Below the pieces are notes generated by a model that was not told the origin of the DNA, did not search any database, and saw only the letters and a list, made by a program, of their open reading frames with translations. From IMG/VR virus record IMGVR_UViG_3300025671_000326, positions 1 through 30,595 of that record: a stretch of 30,595 bases of DNA. One strand, written 5' to 3'. The stretch comes from a virus. Shown here piece after piece: positions 14,839 to 23,268 of this stretch (positions are counted from its first letter, which is position 1; each line of letters opens with the position of its first letter). A program made the translations under genes and the position numbers.

Positions 14839-16318
14839 AGCGACCCATCTGTTTAGCATACCACTTCTCAAAGTCCTCTCTACGCTTATCACCTCTTGGT
14901 GGCATAGGAGTTCTTTCTCCACGAACAGGAGCAGATTTCTTTGCCTGCTCTCTCTCATACTTTTCAGGGTTGTTTCTTGCTGCTTGTGCTTCATTTACAT
15001 AATCTTCTTGACGAAGTGCTTTACGACGCTTCTTCTCCATCTGTTTACGAGTAACAACTTCTCCTTGACCACGATTAGCATCAGGATCATAATTACTAGG
15101 AGGAGTATAGTTACTTCCAAAAGACTTAATGTTAGCCTTTACACGAGCAGTTTGTTGTTTATTACTGGTACGACGTGAATCCTCATCAAGTGCTATCTGA
15201 GTCATGATCTGAAGAGCTTCAGACTTTGTATAACCCTCTTCAATCAGAGAATCAAACATCTGATCAAAGTCTTCAAACTCTTCATTCTTCATCTTTTTCT
15301 TGAAGGCAAGAGCAACACCACGCTTATACTGCTTGTCTGCCTGGTCGTATTCACCACGTGCAACGTGGATGTCTTCCTTCTTCTTAACTGCTTCACGCTT
15401 ACGGGCAACTTTCTCAGCAGGATAAGGCTTCATACCCTCTTCAACTTTCTCTTTCTTCTTACCCATTGCCTTACCAATGGCCTTACGACGCTTCATCAGA
15501 TACTCGTCTGAAGAATCCTCGTCACCATCATTGTCTACATCACCATCTTCCTTACCTACGGGGTCAAGCTTCTTCTCATAGATGGATCTGTAAGCATCAC
15601 CCCAACCCTTACGGATTTGTGATACTTCTTCAAAATGTGGGTTCTTCTGACCCTTCACCTTTGCCATTTCCTTACGAGCCTTCTCGTTATTCTCCTGCCT
15701 CTTCTTCATATCTGTCTCAAGATATGAAGAATCTTTACCTTCAGTCATTCTCTTAGCAACTTTAGAAGCTCCAGAAGCAACTCTCTCAGCTGCCTTACGA
15801 ATCATTCCTTTCAGTCCAGACTTAACTTGAGCCTTAGCCTCAGAAGCCTTTCTAGAAGTTTGTGCTGAAACATTCTTAGCGGTTTGAGATGTTCTTCTAG
15901 CTTTATCATCAGCTGCTTGTTTAGCCTTTCTGTAAGCTCCGTATGCCTTAACAGCTCCAGTAGATGCTTTCATCTTTGCCGTATCAAGGGCACCCTTGAT
16001 AGCACCCTTAACCCTATCAATCTTTTCTTGCCTCTTCTGTTGTTTTCTATACTTATTCTGACCTTTCATCATAGCGGTCATATAAGAACTAGCTTCAACA
16101 ATCACATCCTCAAGAATGATCTCCGATTCAAACAATGAATATCCTTCTTCAAAAAGTTCCTGAAGTGCTTCCTCTGCAATATCAGATAATTCTCTTTCAC
16201 TAATCAGTGAGAGATCCATGTCTGTAACTTCATCATGAAATGAATTCAGAGTTTCTTTTACATCGTTGTCATAGACAGCACTATAGGCTTCAAGAATACC
16301 ACGAAGATCTGCAGACAT
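14837..16318 (-). CDS. Probable internal head or scaffold-like protein with Ca-binding-type loop
   Basis: This 493-aa protein is extremely charged and low in hydrophobic residues. The start MSADLRGILEAYSAV carries ILE/A, matching the T4 prohead protease consensus, and more such sites (LLxE, IxE types) follow in the first 75 residues. Residues 100-190 are Lys/Ala-rich, like DNA-compacting internal proteins. At 258-274 lies DGDVDNDGDEDSSDEYL, an EF-hand or dockerin-type Asp loop, followed by KRRKAIGKAM. I recall this block from structural proteins of marine T4-like phages. An exact late promoter lies 26 bases upstream. The specific role, core protein or DNA-bound internal protein, is inferred. 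Confidence 0.7.
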   Translation of the reverse strand: MSADLRGILEAYSAVYDNDVKETLNSFHDEVTDMDLSLISERELSDIAEEALQELFEEGYSLFESEIILEDVIVEASSYMTAMMKGQNKYRKQQKRQEKIDRVKGAIKGALDTAKMKASTGAVKAYGAYRKAKQAADDKARRTSQTAKNVSAQTSRKASEAKAQVKSGLKGMIRKAAERVASGASKVAKRMTEGKDSSYLETDMKKRQENNEKARKEMAKVKGQKNPHFEEVSQIRKGWGDAYRSIYEKKLDPVGKEDGDVDNDGDEDSSDEYLMKRRKAIGKAMGKKKEKVEEGMKPYPAEKVARKREAVKKKEDIHVARGEYDQADKQYKRGVALAFKKKMKNEEFEDFDQMFDSLIEEGYTKSEALQIMTQIALDEDSRRTSNKQQTARVKANIKSFGSNYTPPSNYDPDANRGQGEVVTRKQMEKKRRKALRQEDYVNEAQAARNNPEKYEREQAKKSAPVRGERTPMPPRGDKRREDFEKWYAKQMGR

Positions 16319-16344
16319 TTTCTTACTACACGATTACCTTTTCT

Positions 16345-16352
16345 TATTTATA
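16345..16352 (-). promoter_or_regulatory. T4-type late promoter, exact TATAAATA
   Basis: The octamer lies 26 bases before the ATG at 16318 and opens the late block. Confidence 0.7.
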
Positions 16353-16386
16353 CAATCTCTTCTCTCCCAGTCATTCAAATCATATA

Positions 16387-16686
16387 TTACAACTTGCCAC
16401 CAACAACACCAGAATTTACAACTCTAGTGTATAGATGAAGTGTACCCTCTTCCAAACACTTGAGATGCCAACGAGAAACATTTAATACTGATTCATATGT
16501 TGGTCCAGTAATAAAATGTTGACCAAGAGGTTCCTTCAAAATAGATGTATAAAGACCAAATCTTGTCTTCTTGATATAGAAAATATCATCAATCCACTCA
16601 ACATCATCAGGAATATTTTTTTCTACTGTACCACCAAAAGAATCAGATAGTTTTGGTTTTCGTTTATTTTCAGGTTCAGCACTCAT
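16387..16686 (-). CDS. Conserved hypothetical protein, 99 aa
   Basis: This soluble 99-aa protein is not recognised. It has a charged start (ENKRKPKLSDSFGG), an acidic-aromatic centre (DDVEWIDDIFYIKKTRFGLY) and a His/Arg-rich end (SRWHLKCLEEGTLHLYTRVV). ATG at 16686 lies inside the end of the 74-aa gene (overlap 11 bases), so the two are translationally coupled. It is the last gene before the late block. Confidence 0.6.
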   Translation of the reverse strand: MSAEPENKRKPKLSDSFGGTVEKNIPDDVEWIDDIFYIKKTRFGLYTSILKEPLGQHFITGPTYESVLNVSRWHLKCLEEGTLHLYTRVVNSGVVGGKL

Positions 16687-16900
16687 CAGAATTTACCGTA
16701 TCATTTTTTTTATTAAATCCAAATGGACCAATCTTATCTTCAGATTTTTGTTTCATCGCAACACCGGCAAGAGATTCCATAACTTTCAAAATTTCTTCGG
16801 CTTTAGCATTTTCACCTAATTCTTTGGCAACATACCAATACTTAGGCCAAAACTCCTCTCCTGCTTTTTGATAATCTTCTACTGTAATCTCAAATTTCAT
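16676..16900 (-). CDS. Conserved hypothetical protein, 74 aa
   Basis: This small helical protein begins MKFEITVEDYQKAGEEFWPK, has an Ala/Glu-rich helix (KELGENAKAEEILKVMESLA) and ends in a short acidic tail. Its ATG at 16900 overlaps the stop of the 240-aa gene (ATGA). No function is suggested by the sequence; the position in an overlapping chain supports expression with its neighbours. Confidence 0.6.
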   Translation of the reverse strand: MKFEITVEDYQKAGEEFWPKYWYVAKELGENAKAEEILKVMESLAGVAMKQKSEDKIGPFGFNKKNDTVNSDEC

Positions 16901-17619
16901 TTTCCTACTCCATAATCAGGTGCATTTGATTCAAGATCTTTAATTGTTTCATTAAAATCACTGATAATTTCAGTTCTTTCTTTAGAAGTTTTCCAGAAAT
17001 AAGATTCCTGATCTCCAAGTCCCATTCTATCATACCCATTCTCAACCTGATAGTATTTGGTTGAAACTTTGAAGTCTGGGGTCTTAGGCTCTGGTGGTGT
17101 CAAACTATTATCATAAATCCTAGTTCTATTATTAGGATACAGACAATACTGACCGTTCACAAGTTCAATTAGATTATGAGACTTGTGTTCCGCAGGATTC
17201 TCTGATGTTGCATAATCTATAACATCAGGATCTTGATGATAATTATCTAGAGTACAGATATAAGTTCCACGCATAGTTCCATGATCTCTGGTATAAACTT
17301 CATAATCCATAGATCCAATGAATTGCTTTTGAACAGCAACTACACCATAATCCATACAGTTCCAGAACTGAAGATTATGTAAACTCATATCAGGATCAGG
17401 TGTTTCTGGGTCTGACAAAAATGCACTGATAGGTAATTTATCATACATTGCACCATACTCAGGAAGATATGTTTCAAAATAAAACGCTCTTCCAGGAATA
17501 GACTTTGCAGAAACCCAAACTCCTTTCACAAACTCACCGTGACCACTTTGATGGTCAGTTAGATATTCCTTCCTTACCCAGACTTCAACAGAAGGTAAGT
17601 TACAAACAAGTGCTGCCAT
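16897..17619 (-). CDS. Conserved hypothetical protein, 240 aa
   Basis: This globular, aromatic-rich protein is not assigned. It includes VWVRKEYLTDHQSGHGEFVK near the start, FWNCMDYGVVAVQKQF in the middle and many Tyr and Asp residues; there is no signal peptide or membrane segment. The abundance of Tyr-Asp turns suggests a beta-rich fold. It overlaps the 60-aa gene before it (TAATG) and the 74-aa gene after it (ATGA), so it belongs to the small-gene operon following MazG. I recall similar proteins in marine T4-like phages without function. Confidence 0.6.
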   Translation of the reverse strand: MAALVCNLPSVEVWVRKEYLTDHQSGHGEFVKGVWVSAKSIPGRAFYFETYLPEYGAMYDKLPISAFLSDPETPDPDMSLHNLQFWNCMDYGVVAVQKQFIGSMDYEVYTRDHGTMRGTYICTLDNYHQDPDVIDYATSENPAEHKSHNLIELVNGQYCLYPNNRTRIYDNSLTPPEPKTPDFKVSTKYYQVENGYDRMGLGDQESYFWKTSKERTEIISDFNETIKDLESNAPDYGVGK

Positions 17620-17801
17620 TAGTCCTCTTTGAGAATTTCTTCAAGTTGATTATCGATACTAACAATTCCTTCACGAATTTGAACAACTCTTTCCGGAACA
17701 CAAGTTACATCGTATGTATATCCCTTTGTGTCTTGAAATAATGATTCACGAATTGCAGCTGCCTGATATACAGACATTTCTAGTGTTACTTTTTTAGTCA
17801 T
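17619..17801 (-). CDS. Small hypothetical protein, 60 aa
   Basis: The chosen ATG at 17801 (MTKKVTLEMSVYQAAAIRES) follows CAGGCA and overlaps the stop of the membrane protein gene; a longer reading from ATG at 17837 lacks a ribosome site. The protein has a beta-like start, a helix (YQAAAIRESLFQ) and an acidic C-terminal helix (VSIDNQLEEILKED). Function unknown. Its stop overlaps the start of the 240-aa gene. Confidence 0.6.
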   Translation of the reverse strand: MTKKVTLEMSVYQAAAIRESLFQDTKGYTYDVTCVPERVVQIREGIVSIDNQLEEILKED

Positions 17802-18147
17802 AAGTTTGCCTGATTGTTTTAATAAAGTGTCTAACATAAATTGTTAGAGCAGCAAAGATGGAAGAAAGTATTCCAGTACAAAGTGCTTCCATCCATATTG
17901 GTCCATAATGTGTAGGAACTATGATAATATCTGCAATGAATGTGGTGAAGAAAGTAAATGTAATATTACTTTTCCAATTAGAATATGATTCGGGAAGAAA
18001 TGATGTCCCAAATACCCCGATGGCACCAATCAATCCAGTTTTTGATGCAACTGTGATGTGGTAGATACTAATGCCGCCGCCCATACAAAAAATACAAGCC
18101 CAAAAAGATTGAAGAAATTTAATACCAACGAGTTTAATTCTTATCAC
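17794..18147 (-). CDS. Multi-pass membrane protein
   Basis: This 117-aa protein has about three to four hydrophobic segments: FLQSFWACIFCMGGGISIYH, GLIGAIGVFGTSFL, TFTFFTTFIADIIIVP and CTGILSSIFAALTIYV, ending in a basic tail. Holin-like or other inner-membrane roles are possible, but no lysis gene is adjacent. Translation starts at GTG 18147, overlapping the stop of the mazG 3' fragment (GTGA), after GAGGG. The same GTGA junction is found between full mazG and the 107-aa gene, indicating that this gene once followed mazG directly. Confidence 0.65.
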   Translation of the reverse strand: MIRIKLVGIKFLQSFWACIFCMGGGISIYHITVASKTGLIGAIGVFGTSFLPESYSNWKSNITFTFFTTFIADIIIVPTHYGPIWMEALCTGILSSIFAALTIYVRHFIKTIRQTYD

Positions 18148-18236
18148 ACATCACCCTCTTTACGGTTTTCAGAATAGTGGACATCAAAGTTACCACCAGG
18201 ATAACGTGATACTAGTTTCTCAACATTCATCTCCAT
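18144..18236 (-). pseudogene. Duplicate of the mazG 3' end (30 codons)
   Basis: The open frame from ATG 18236 to TGA 18144 encodes 30 residues, MEMNVEKLVSRYPGGNF and on to RKEGDV, matching the last 30 of MazG (18540-18632) at 23 of 30 residues and 73 of 93 bases in my hand alignment. It lacks the catalytic part, so it is a fragment, although a GGAG before the second ATG could allow translation. It lies between the 107-aa gene and the membrane protein gene and keeps the GTGA coupling junction. Confidence 0.8.
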
Positions 18237-18543
18237 CCTTAGTAATTAGAATGTTTTCAAGATATTTGTCGATGCGTGGTGATACCCATGGTGTTTTGAC
18301 CAAACAAAACCAGTAATGATTAGATGATTCATTAGAAAAATTTTTGTTATCAGCAGATAAAATCCACATTGTAAAATATTCTCCCTTGTCATTAGCAGAT
18401 GGTTCTACACGGTTATCTAAATAACCCACCATTTCAACTGGAGCACCATTGCCGGTGCCGTCTTTGTATCTTTCAATATTCTCTCTCACAAGAAGTGGAA
18501 GTTGTGAAACATCCAGGTCTTTGAGATAATACTTTTTAATCAC
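18220..18543 (-). CDS. Hypothetical protein inserted between two copies of the mazG 3' end
   Basis: This 107-aa protein is not recognised. It starts MIKKYYLKDLDVSQLPLL, has a Gly/Asn-rich turn (DGTGNGAPVEMVGYLDNR) and an aromatic block (NHYWFCLVKTPW), suggesting a small beta-rich fold. GTG at 18543 overlaps the mazG stop (GTGA), and its 3' end runs into the duplicated mazG fragment. It was probably gained as a cassette together with that duplication. Confidence 0.6.
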   Translation of the reverse strand: MIKKYYLKDLDVSQLPLLVRENIERYKDGTGNGAPVEMVGYLDNRVEPSANDKGEYFTMWILSADNKNFSNESSNHYWFCLVKTPWVSPRIDKYLENILITKDGDEC

Positions 18544-18632
18544 AGGTCTCCCTCTTTACGGACTTCGGAGTTCTTTACAGAAAACTCACCACCAGGATAA
18601 CGAGACCTCAGTTTCTCAACATTCATCTCCAT
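18540..18632 (-). repeat. Direct repeat A: 3' end of mazG (partner at 18144-18236)
   Basis: The two 93-base copies are 73/93 identical with no gap. The 23 bases at the upstream end are perfect, as are the blocks ccctctttacgg and accaccaggataacg (plus-strand letters). They flank the 107-aa gene. Confidence 0.85.
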
Positions 18633-18947
18633 AATCTCATCAATAGATGTATTAAGACCAATACATGCTTGTGCAACATACCACATGATGTCACCCAGTT
18701 CACGTTTCAGATGAAATAGGTTCTCTTCATTAACAGGTTTGCCTTGAAAGATAATCTTCTTGACAACTTCAGTAAACTCACCTGCTTCGGCAGACATACC
18801 TACAGATGCAGTAAGAAGTCGCTCGGCAGGAAACTCTTCACCTTCGAGTTCTTCAAGACGATAGATAAACGCTTCGTGGTCTTTTGACGGTTGCGACGTG
18901 ACCGCATCGACAAATTCAACATACTTTTGGGTGTCAACGTTGCTCAT
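18540..18947 (-). CDS. mazG: MazG-like nucleotide pyrophosphohydrolase
   Basis: This 135-aa protein has the all-alpha NTP-PPase metal-binding pattern: E54 and E57 with nearby E60 in SAEAGEFTEVVKK, then E83 and D86 in RELGDIMWYVAQ. The family hydrolyses NTPs or dNTPs to monophosphates; phage forms are proposed to adjust host nucleotide or alarmone pools, or to recycle host nucleotides for phage DNA. It is a single-domain form. Its ATG overlaps the stop of the 82-aa gene. The last 30 residues are duplicated at 18144-18236. Confidence 0.87.
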   Translation of the reverse strand: MSNVDTQKYVEFVDAVTSQPSKDHEAFIYRLEELEGEEFPAERLLTASVGMSAEAGEFTEVVKKIIFQGKPVNEENLFHLKRELGDIMWYVAQACIGLNTSIDEIMEMNVEKLRSRYPGGEFSVKNSEVRKEGDL

Positions 18948-19192
18948 AGGTCTAGTGGTTCTTGTTGTGTGTTTGGTAGTTTTTGTTGAATGGGGATTTC
19001 TTGTCCCCCAATTGTAATAGTTGGAAGTTGATTTTGTGGAAATGGTTCCAAATCAATTGTTTGATAGTCTGGTTTGAACTGATAGTAATGTCCATCCCAT
19101 CTAGCATTTCTCATGCCGACAAGATTAGTAGCATCTCTGAGAGAACCACAGTCAGCAATTTTTTCACCAAGTGGGTTGAATACAGAATACAT
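18944..19192 (-). CDS. Conserved hypothetical protein, 82 aa
   Basis: The sequence begins MYSVFNPLGEKIADCGSLRD and continues with ARWDGHYYQFKPDYQTIDLEP, ending in a Pro/Gln-rich tail. The start looks like a small beta-strand and helix module that might bind peptides or nucleic acid, but no family is certain. It is coupled on both sides, to gp41 (TAATG) and to mazG (ATGA), so it is made with the replication proteins. Confidence 0.6.
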   Translation of the reverse strand: MYSVFNPLGEKIADCGSLRDATNLVGMRNARWDGHYYQFKPDYQTIDLEPFPQNQLPTITIGGQEIPIQQKLPNTQQEPLDL

Positions 19193-20568
19193 TAGAACTT
19201 GAATCCTTCAAATGATTTCTTGGGTTTTTGGTCTTCATAAGTATACTCTTCCTCCTTCTTATTGTCAAGAAGATCTTCTTGAGCGGACTGTTCACAATCA
19301 TACAATCTCATTTTTGCTCGATCAATACCGATCACAAATCTTTTATATGTTGTGGGATCATTGTAACGATTCTTCAATTGTTTTACAAGTATCTGTCCCA
19401 AGGACTCGAGCTCATCAGTCGAAATAAGGGCAAACATAAGATCAGCAGTAGCAGGGAGACCAAAGGACTCACTAGTGTCAGTAAGGTCAACATCAGAGTT
19501 ACCAAAACCAGAACGAGTGGTCTGGGTGGCAGATACGATAGGGACTTGAAACTCGACAGCCAGGCCTCTAAGTTCTTCAGCAATAGCTTTAATATAGCTA
19601 TATGAATTGACAGTGCTGTTTCCCCTATACCTGCTGGAAGCACAAATATTAAGGTAATCAATGAAAATAATATCAGGTCTAAATGACTTCTTAAGTGCAA
19701 GTTCATTGAGAAGTGACTTAAAGTGTCCACTGTGTGCAGATGCTGTTGGGTATTCTTTGATAATTAGAGTTCCTTGAGTTTTCTTAGCTAAGTTATTAAC
19801 CTTAGTCTCAAAAACTTGTTTGGGAAGTTCTGATATCTCTTGAATATTCACATTCAAGAGATTAGCGTCAATACGTTCAGCAATCTTTTCCTCTGCCATC
19901 TCCATAGTAATATAGAGAACATTTTTCCCTTGCATCAATACAGATGATGCAACATGACACATGAAAAGAGATTTACCTACACCAGTTCCAGCAAGAGCGA
20001 TATTCAATGTCTTATTTGGAAGTCCACCTTTTGTGATCTTATTAAAGTAGTCTAGATCAAATTCAACTCTCTCTTCTTTGGTAGTATATACTCGGAATCG
20101 ATTTTCATAGTCTTCAAGATAATCATGACCAACATGATTATCAAAACCAACAGCAAGAGCATCTGAAAGAATAGATGGAATAGAGTCGGGAGTTTTTTCT
20201 TTTACATTACCATCAGCGATTGAAATTGATTCGAGAAGAGCAATATAGATTGCTCTATCTCTACACCACTTTTCAGTTGTATCAACCAACCACTCAAATT
20301 CTACTGGTTGATCATCAAGATTATCAATAAGATGACAAAGTTCTTTGAATGAAGTCTCATTAATATCCTTTCTCTTTTCAATCTCAATAGATAAAATTTC
20401 TTTTGTGGGAACTTCATTGTATTGAGATACAAAATCAAAAATTTCTTCGTAGACAATCTTTTGATTGTAATCCTGAAAATATTCACTCTTCAAAAAGGGA
20501 ATAACTTTACGAAGATATTCCTCATTGTGTAAAAGATTCTTAAGAACAAGAAACTCGATTTTATCCAT
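19192..20568 (-). CDS. 41: Replicative DNA helicase (T4 gp41-like)
   Basis: This 458-aa DnaB-family protein unwinds DNA 5'-3' as a hexamer and works with primase gp61. The RecA-like core shows Walker A ALAGTGVGKSLF (residues 191-202), Walker B IIFIDYLNIC near residue 300, a later VSATQTTRSGFG sensor region and KNRYNDPTTYKRFVIGID near the end. Length is close to T4 gp41. It follows UvsX and an oxygenase gene in one overlapping run. Although gp41 is a known split-intein site in marine phages, this copy is uninterrupted. Confidence 0.94.
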   Translation of the reverse strand: MDKIEFLVLKNLLHNEEYLRKVIPFLKSEYFQDYNQKIVYEEIFDFVSQYNEVPTKEILSIEIEKRKDINETSFKELCHLIDNLDDQPVEFEWLVDTTEKWCRDRAIYIALLESISIADGNVKEKTPDSIPSILSDALAVGFDNHVGHDYLEDYENRFRVYTTKEERVEFDLDYFNKITKGGLPNKTLNIALAGTGVGKSLFMCHVASSVLMQGKNVLYITMEMAEEKIAERIDANLLNVNIQEISELPKQVFETKVNNLAKKTQGTLIIKEYPTASAHSGHFKSLLNELALKKSFRPDIIFIDYLNICASSRYRGNSTVNSYSYIKAIAEELRGLAVEFQVPIVSATQTTRSGFGNSDVDLTDTSESFGLPATADLMFALISTDELESLGQILVKQLKNRYNDPTTYKRFVIGIDRAKMRLYDCEQSAQEDLLDNKKEEEYTYEDQKPKKSFEGFKF

Positions 20569-21076
20569 AGTGAATATAAGTGCTCATGATGTACTTGGTT
20601 TTATTTTTTGGTGGTAGTCCAGAATGTGGATATTCCCAAGTGGGTGGAAATACAACAACTCTACCTTCTTTAGGAGTGACCTCAAACCTATCGGTAAACT
20701 TTGTTAATCCATCATTATCGTTGAGATAGAAAAGGAAAGCAACGACTCTTCTAGCTGATGCGTGATCTACAACATCAACATGTTCATCAAACCTCTCCTC
20801 TCCACCAACATTATACCTTTTGATACGAAATTCTTCCAAAAACTTTAATTTTGGAAGATATTTACTCTTGGTATCATCAATATATTTCTGATATACATTT
20901 CTAACATAAGGTATTAATGATTTAACTACCTCTGGGTGATGATTATTAATATTGAGTTGTGTGAAACAGGGCTTATAATCTTCATTTACAAACTCTTGAT
21001 TCTCACTCTTATCAATCAATTCAATCAAATAATGACATACTTCTTTAGAAAGTAAACTATCATACACCTGAACCAT
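20561..21076 (-). CDS. 2-oxoglutarate/Fe(II)-dependent oxygenase
   Basis: This 171-aa protein belongs to the prolyl-4-hydroxylase-like fold. Iron ligands are H99 and D101 (DEHVDVVDH) and H151 (YPHSG), and the 2-oxoglutarate-binding basic residue is K161 in KTKYIMSTY. Such genes are frequent in marine T4-like phages; substrates are unknown. The ATG at 21076 is chosen because AGGAG lies 7 bases upstream, whereas the longer reading would start at a poor codon. It overlaps uvsX at the start and gp41 at the end, so it is embedded in the replication operon. Confidence 0.88.
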   Translation of the reverse strand: MVQVYDSLLSKEVCHYLIELIDKSENQEFVNEDYKPCFTQLNINNHHPEVVKSLIPYVRNVYQKYIDDTKSKYLPKLKFLEEFRIKRYNVGGEERFDEHVDVVDHASARRVVAFLFYLNDNDGLTKFTDRFEVTPKEGRVVVFPPTWEYPHSGLPPKNKTKYIMSTYIHYG

Positions 21077-22076
21077 AACTAAACTCCTCTCTCGCAATTT
21101 GATCCAGTTTCTCCATCACTTCTGGTGTGAAATATTGTTCTGGATCTTTCATAATAGCCTTGGCGTAAATTTTCTTTCCGTCTCCAAGATCATATCGTCC
21201 GGCAACATTTTTCCACATCCCACCGAGTTCACCAAGTTCCAAGAGACCATAATATTTGTCAAGTCCTCGTTCATCATAGAAAAGACGAATAGTAACCTCT
21301 TTATTCTCCTTACTTAAACGTGACTTAGCAGTCTTTGCCTTGATAAGATTTCCAATAACTTCCGTTCCATCTTTCTCCTTTTTCTTAGACAAATAGATAA
21401 TTGTAGACGCAGCATATTTGAGACCACTACCTCCACCCATTTCTTTCGTAGGAACATAAGAACCGATAACATCATAGGTATGATTGGTTACAATCATTGG
21501 AATGTTTGCCTGACCCAACTTCAGAGTTAACATCCTAAAAGCACCTTTGACTAGTTGAGATTTAGTCATGTCACGAACTTGTTTGTCATTCAGTGCGTCA
21601 GTAATTTCTTTCTCTGTAGAGAGCATCCCTAAAGAGTCTAACACAAACATACAAGGTTTACGTTCATCTTCAGGTTTTTTTAAGTATATATCTACAGCCT
21701 TGAGTGCTTTACTACGAAACTCTTCAATCGTCACAACGTTGACAACAACAACTCGATTCAAATCAACACCACGATTTTCTAGGAGTGACTTATTGACAGC
21801 TGCCTCAGTATCAAAATACAAGCAATATCCATCAGGATTAGAGTCCAGAAAATTCTTAACCACTGCGAGGCTAAAAAAAGTTTTTCCAGTACTAGACTCA
21901 CCAGCAATGGCAGTAATCTTATTCCCAGATACACCGCCAAATATACTACCTGAAACAAGTCCGTTAAAAATGTACGAACCTGTGTCCACATAAGTTTCGG
22001 TTTCGTCAATATCTGATGCAAGTTTTGTGTAGTCATCGCCTATTTCTTTTACGATATCTTGTAAAAAGTCCATCAT
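21060..22076 (-). CDS. uvsX: RecA-like recombinase UvsX
   Basis: UvsX forms filaments on single-stranded DNA and drives strand exchange in recombination-dependent replication; it would also serve homing repair of endonuclease cuts. Visible are Walker A AGESSTGKTF (residues 58-67), Walker B PCMFVLDSLGM, and GGGSGLKYAASTIIYLSKK, typical of the core. Length is 338 aa, somewhat shorter than T4 UvsX. ATG at 22076 overlaps the stop of the polymerase C-half gene (ATGA). Confidence 0.94.
   Translation of the reverse strand: MMDFLQDIVKEIGDDYTKLASDIDETETYVDTGSYIFNGLVSGSIFGGVSGNKITAIAGESSTGKTFFSLAVVKNFLDSNPDGYCLYFDTEAAVNKSLLENRGVDLNRVVVVNVVTIEEFRSKALKAVDIYLKKPEDERKPCMFVLDSLGMLSTEKEITDALNDKQVRDMTKSQLVKGAFRMLTLKLGQANIPMIVTNHTYDVIGSYVPTKEMGGGSGLKYAASTIIYLSKKKEKDGTEVIGNLIKAKTAKSRLSKENKEVTIRLFYDERGLDKYYGLLELGELGGMWKNVAGRYDLGDGKKIYAKAIMKDPEQYFTPEVMEKLDQIAREEFSYGSGV
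21084..21088 (-). promoter_or_regulatory. Shine-Dalgarno site fixing the oxygenase start
   Basis: AGGAG lies 7 bases before the ATG at 21076, inside the end of uvsX. Confidence 0.6.
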
Positions 22077-23251
22077 CCAAAAAATAATTCTAAGTTTACA
22101 GTTTTTTCAACGTTCCACCCAATAGAATCAAGAATAGTCTTGACTGGTTCTAAGAATGCCTTTTCAAATTGTAGTTCGTAATCAATGTATTTGTCAAGAC
22201 CAGTTTCAACAGGAAAGTCTGAGATGAAAGAAATCACATTCTCTCTGATAGGGTTAGCTTTTTTCAGGTAAACAAACTTAATCTTTTCACCATTGTTGAT
22301 GAAAGAATATTTGTTTTGAAGATTCTTTTCTCTAATATAATGATTGAAAAGAAGAGCACCTCTAGCATGAATCGGTGTTCCTTTTATATAAATTGAAGAG
22401 TGAGACTTATACTTATTTACATCAGAAACCATTCGAGGAAATGCAATTTCTTCCGGAGAAAGGTTTTTGAATTTTGTTCTACAATTTTCAATAAAATCAA
22501 TCAAATCATCTTCAGTCGCTTTCATCATAAGTTTGAGAGCGTCTTTAATCATTGACCTACATGGAGCTGGAGTAGAAGACTTTACAGCTTCTATACCCAT
22601 AATCTTAAGTTTAGGATCTTCATATCTAACTCCCTCACTATCCCAAACATTAAGAATGTATCGTTTCTTTGCTGTCCAGATTCCACGGTCTGCAATGTTC
22701 TCCCGTTTCATCTGCATCTTCTGATCATATGCATTTACATACGACGCAAGATTTTGATAAGAGGAATCGATGAACGGTTCCAACTTGTCCTTACAGATCT
22801 GGTCAATGATCGTAACAATCTTATTCTTATCGTCAAGCTTATTACGAAAAAATTTATTAACAAGAGGTCCAAAATTAAGATAGATTGAATCAGTGTCAGA
22901 TGCAATGACATAATCAATCCCCTCCGTTTGTAATAGATTATTTAGATAACCATTCATACGGTTTTCAATCCACCGAATAGATACCTGACCACTCAGTGTG
23001 ATAGCTTCTGCATTTGCAAGTTTGTAATATCTGAAGTACTGATTACCAACGGCACCATAAGCTGAGTTCAGTGTAATCTTTCTAACCATTTGAAAGTTAT
23101 TGAACTTTGCAATATCTTTCACAGTCTGATCACGAAGTTTCAGAAGTTGTGTATCAGTCAATTTAGAATAGTCCTTATCTGATACCACTATCTCCTTTTG
23201 TGCACCTTCTCCTGCACCTCCGATTAAATACCCAATAACAACCTCCGGCAC
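22073..23251 (-). CDS. 43: DNA polymerase gp43, C-terminal half
   Basis: This 392-aa protein is the fingers, remaining palm and thumb of a family B polymerase: motif B KITLNSAYGAVGN (58-70), motif C SDTDSIYL (118-125), KKRYILN and a C-terminal LELFFG that fits the sliding-clamp peptide. The catalytic Asp of motif A lies in the other half (23792-25255), so both must associate, as in the split gp43A/B of some Aeromonas T4-like phages. The only plausible upstream start is GTG at 23251, with GAGAG upstream; the frame is closed by the HNH stop at 23270. Confidence 0.9.
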   Translation of the reverse strand: MPEVVIGYLIGGAGEGAQKEIVVSDKDYSKLTDTQLLKLRDQTVKDIAKFNNFQMVRKITLNSAYGAVGNQYFRYYKLANAEAITLSGQVSIRWIENRMNGYLNNLLQTEGIDYVIASDTDSIYLNFGPLVNKFFRNKLDDKNKIVTIIDQICKDKLEPFIDSSYQNLASYVNAYDQKMQMKRENIADRGIWTAKKRYILNVWDSEGVRYEDPKLKIMGIEAVKSSTPAPCRSMIKDALKLMMKATEDDLIDFIENCRTKFKNLSPEEIAFPRMVSDVNKYKSHSSIYIKGTPIHARGALLFNHYIREKNLQNKYSFINNGEKIKFVYLKKANPIRENVISFISDFPVETGLDKYIDYELQFEKAFLEPVKTILDSIGWNVEKTVNLELFFG

Positions 23252-23268
23252 ACAGCATCTCTCATTAA

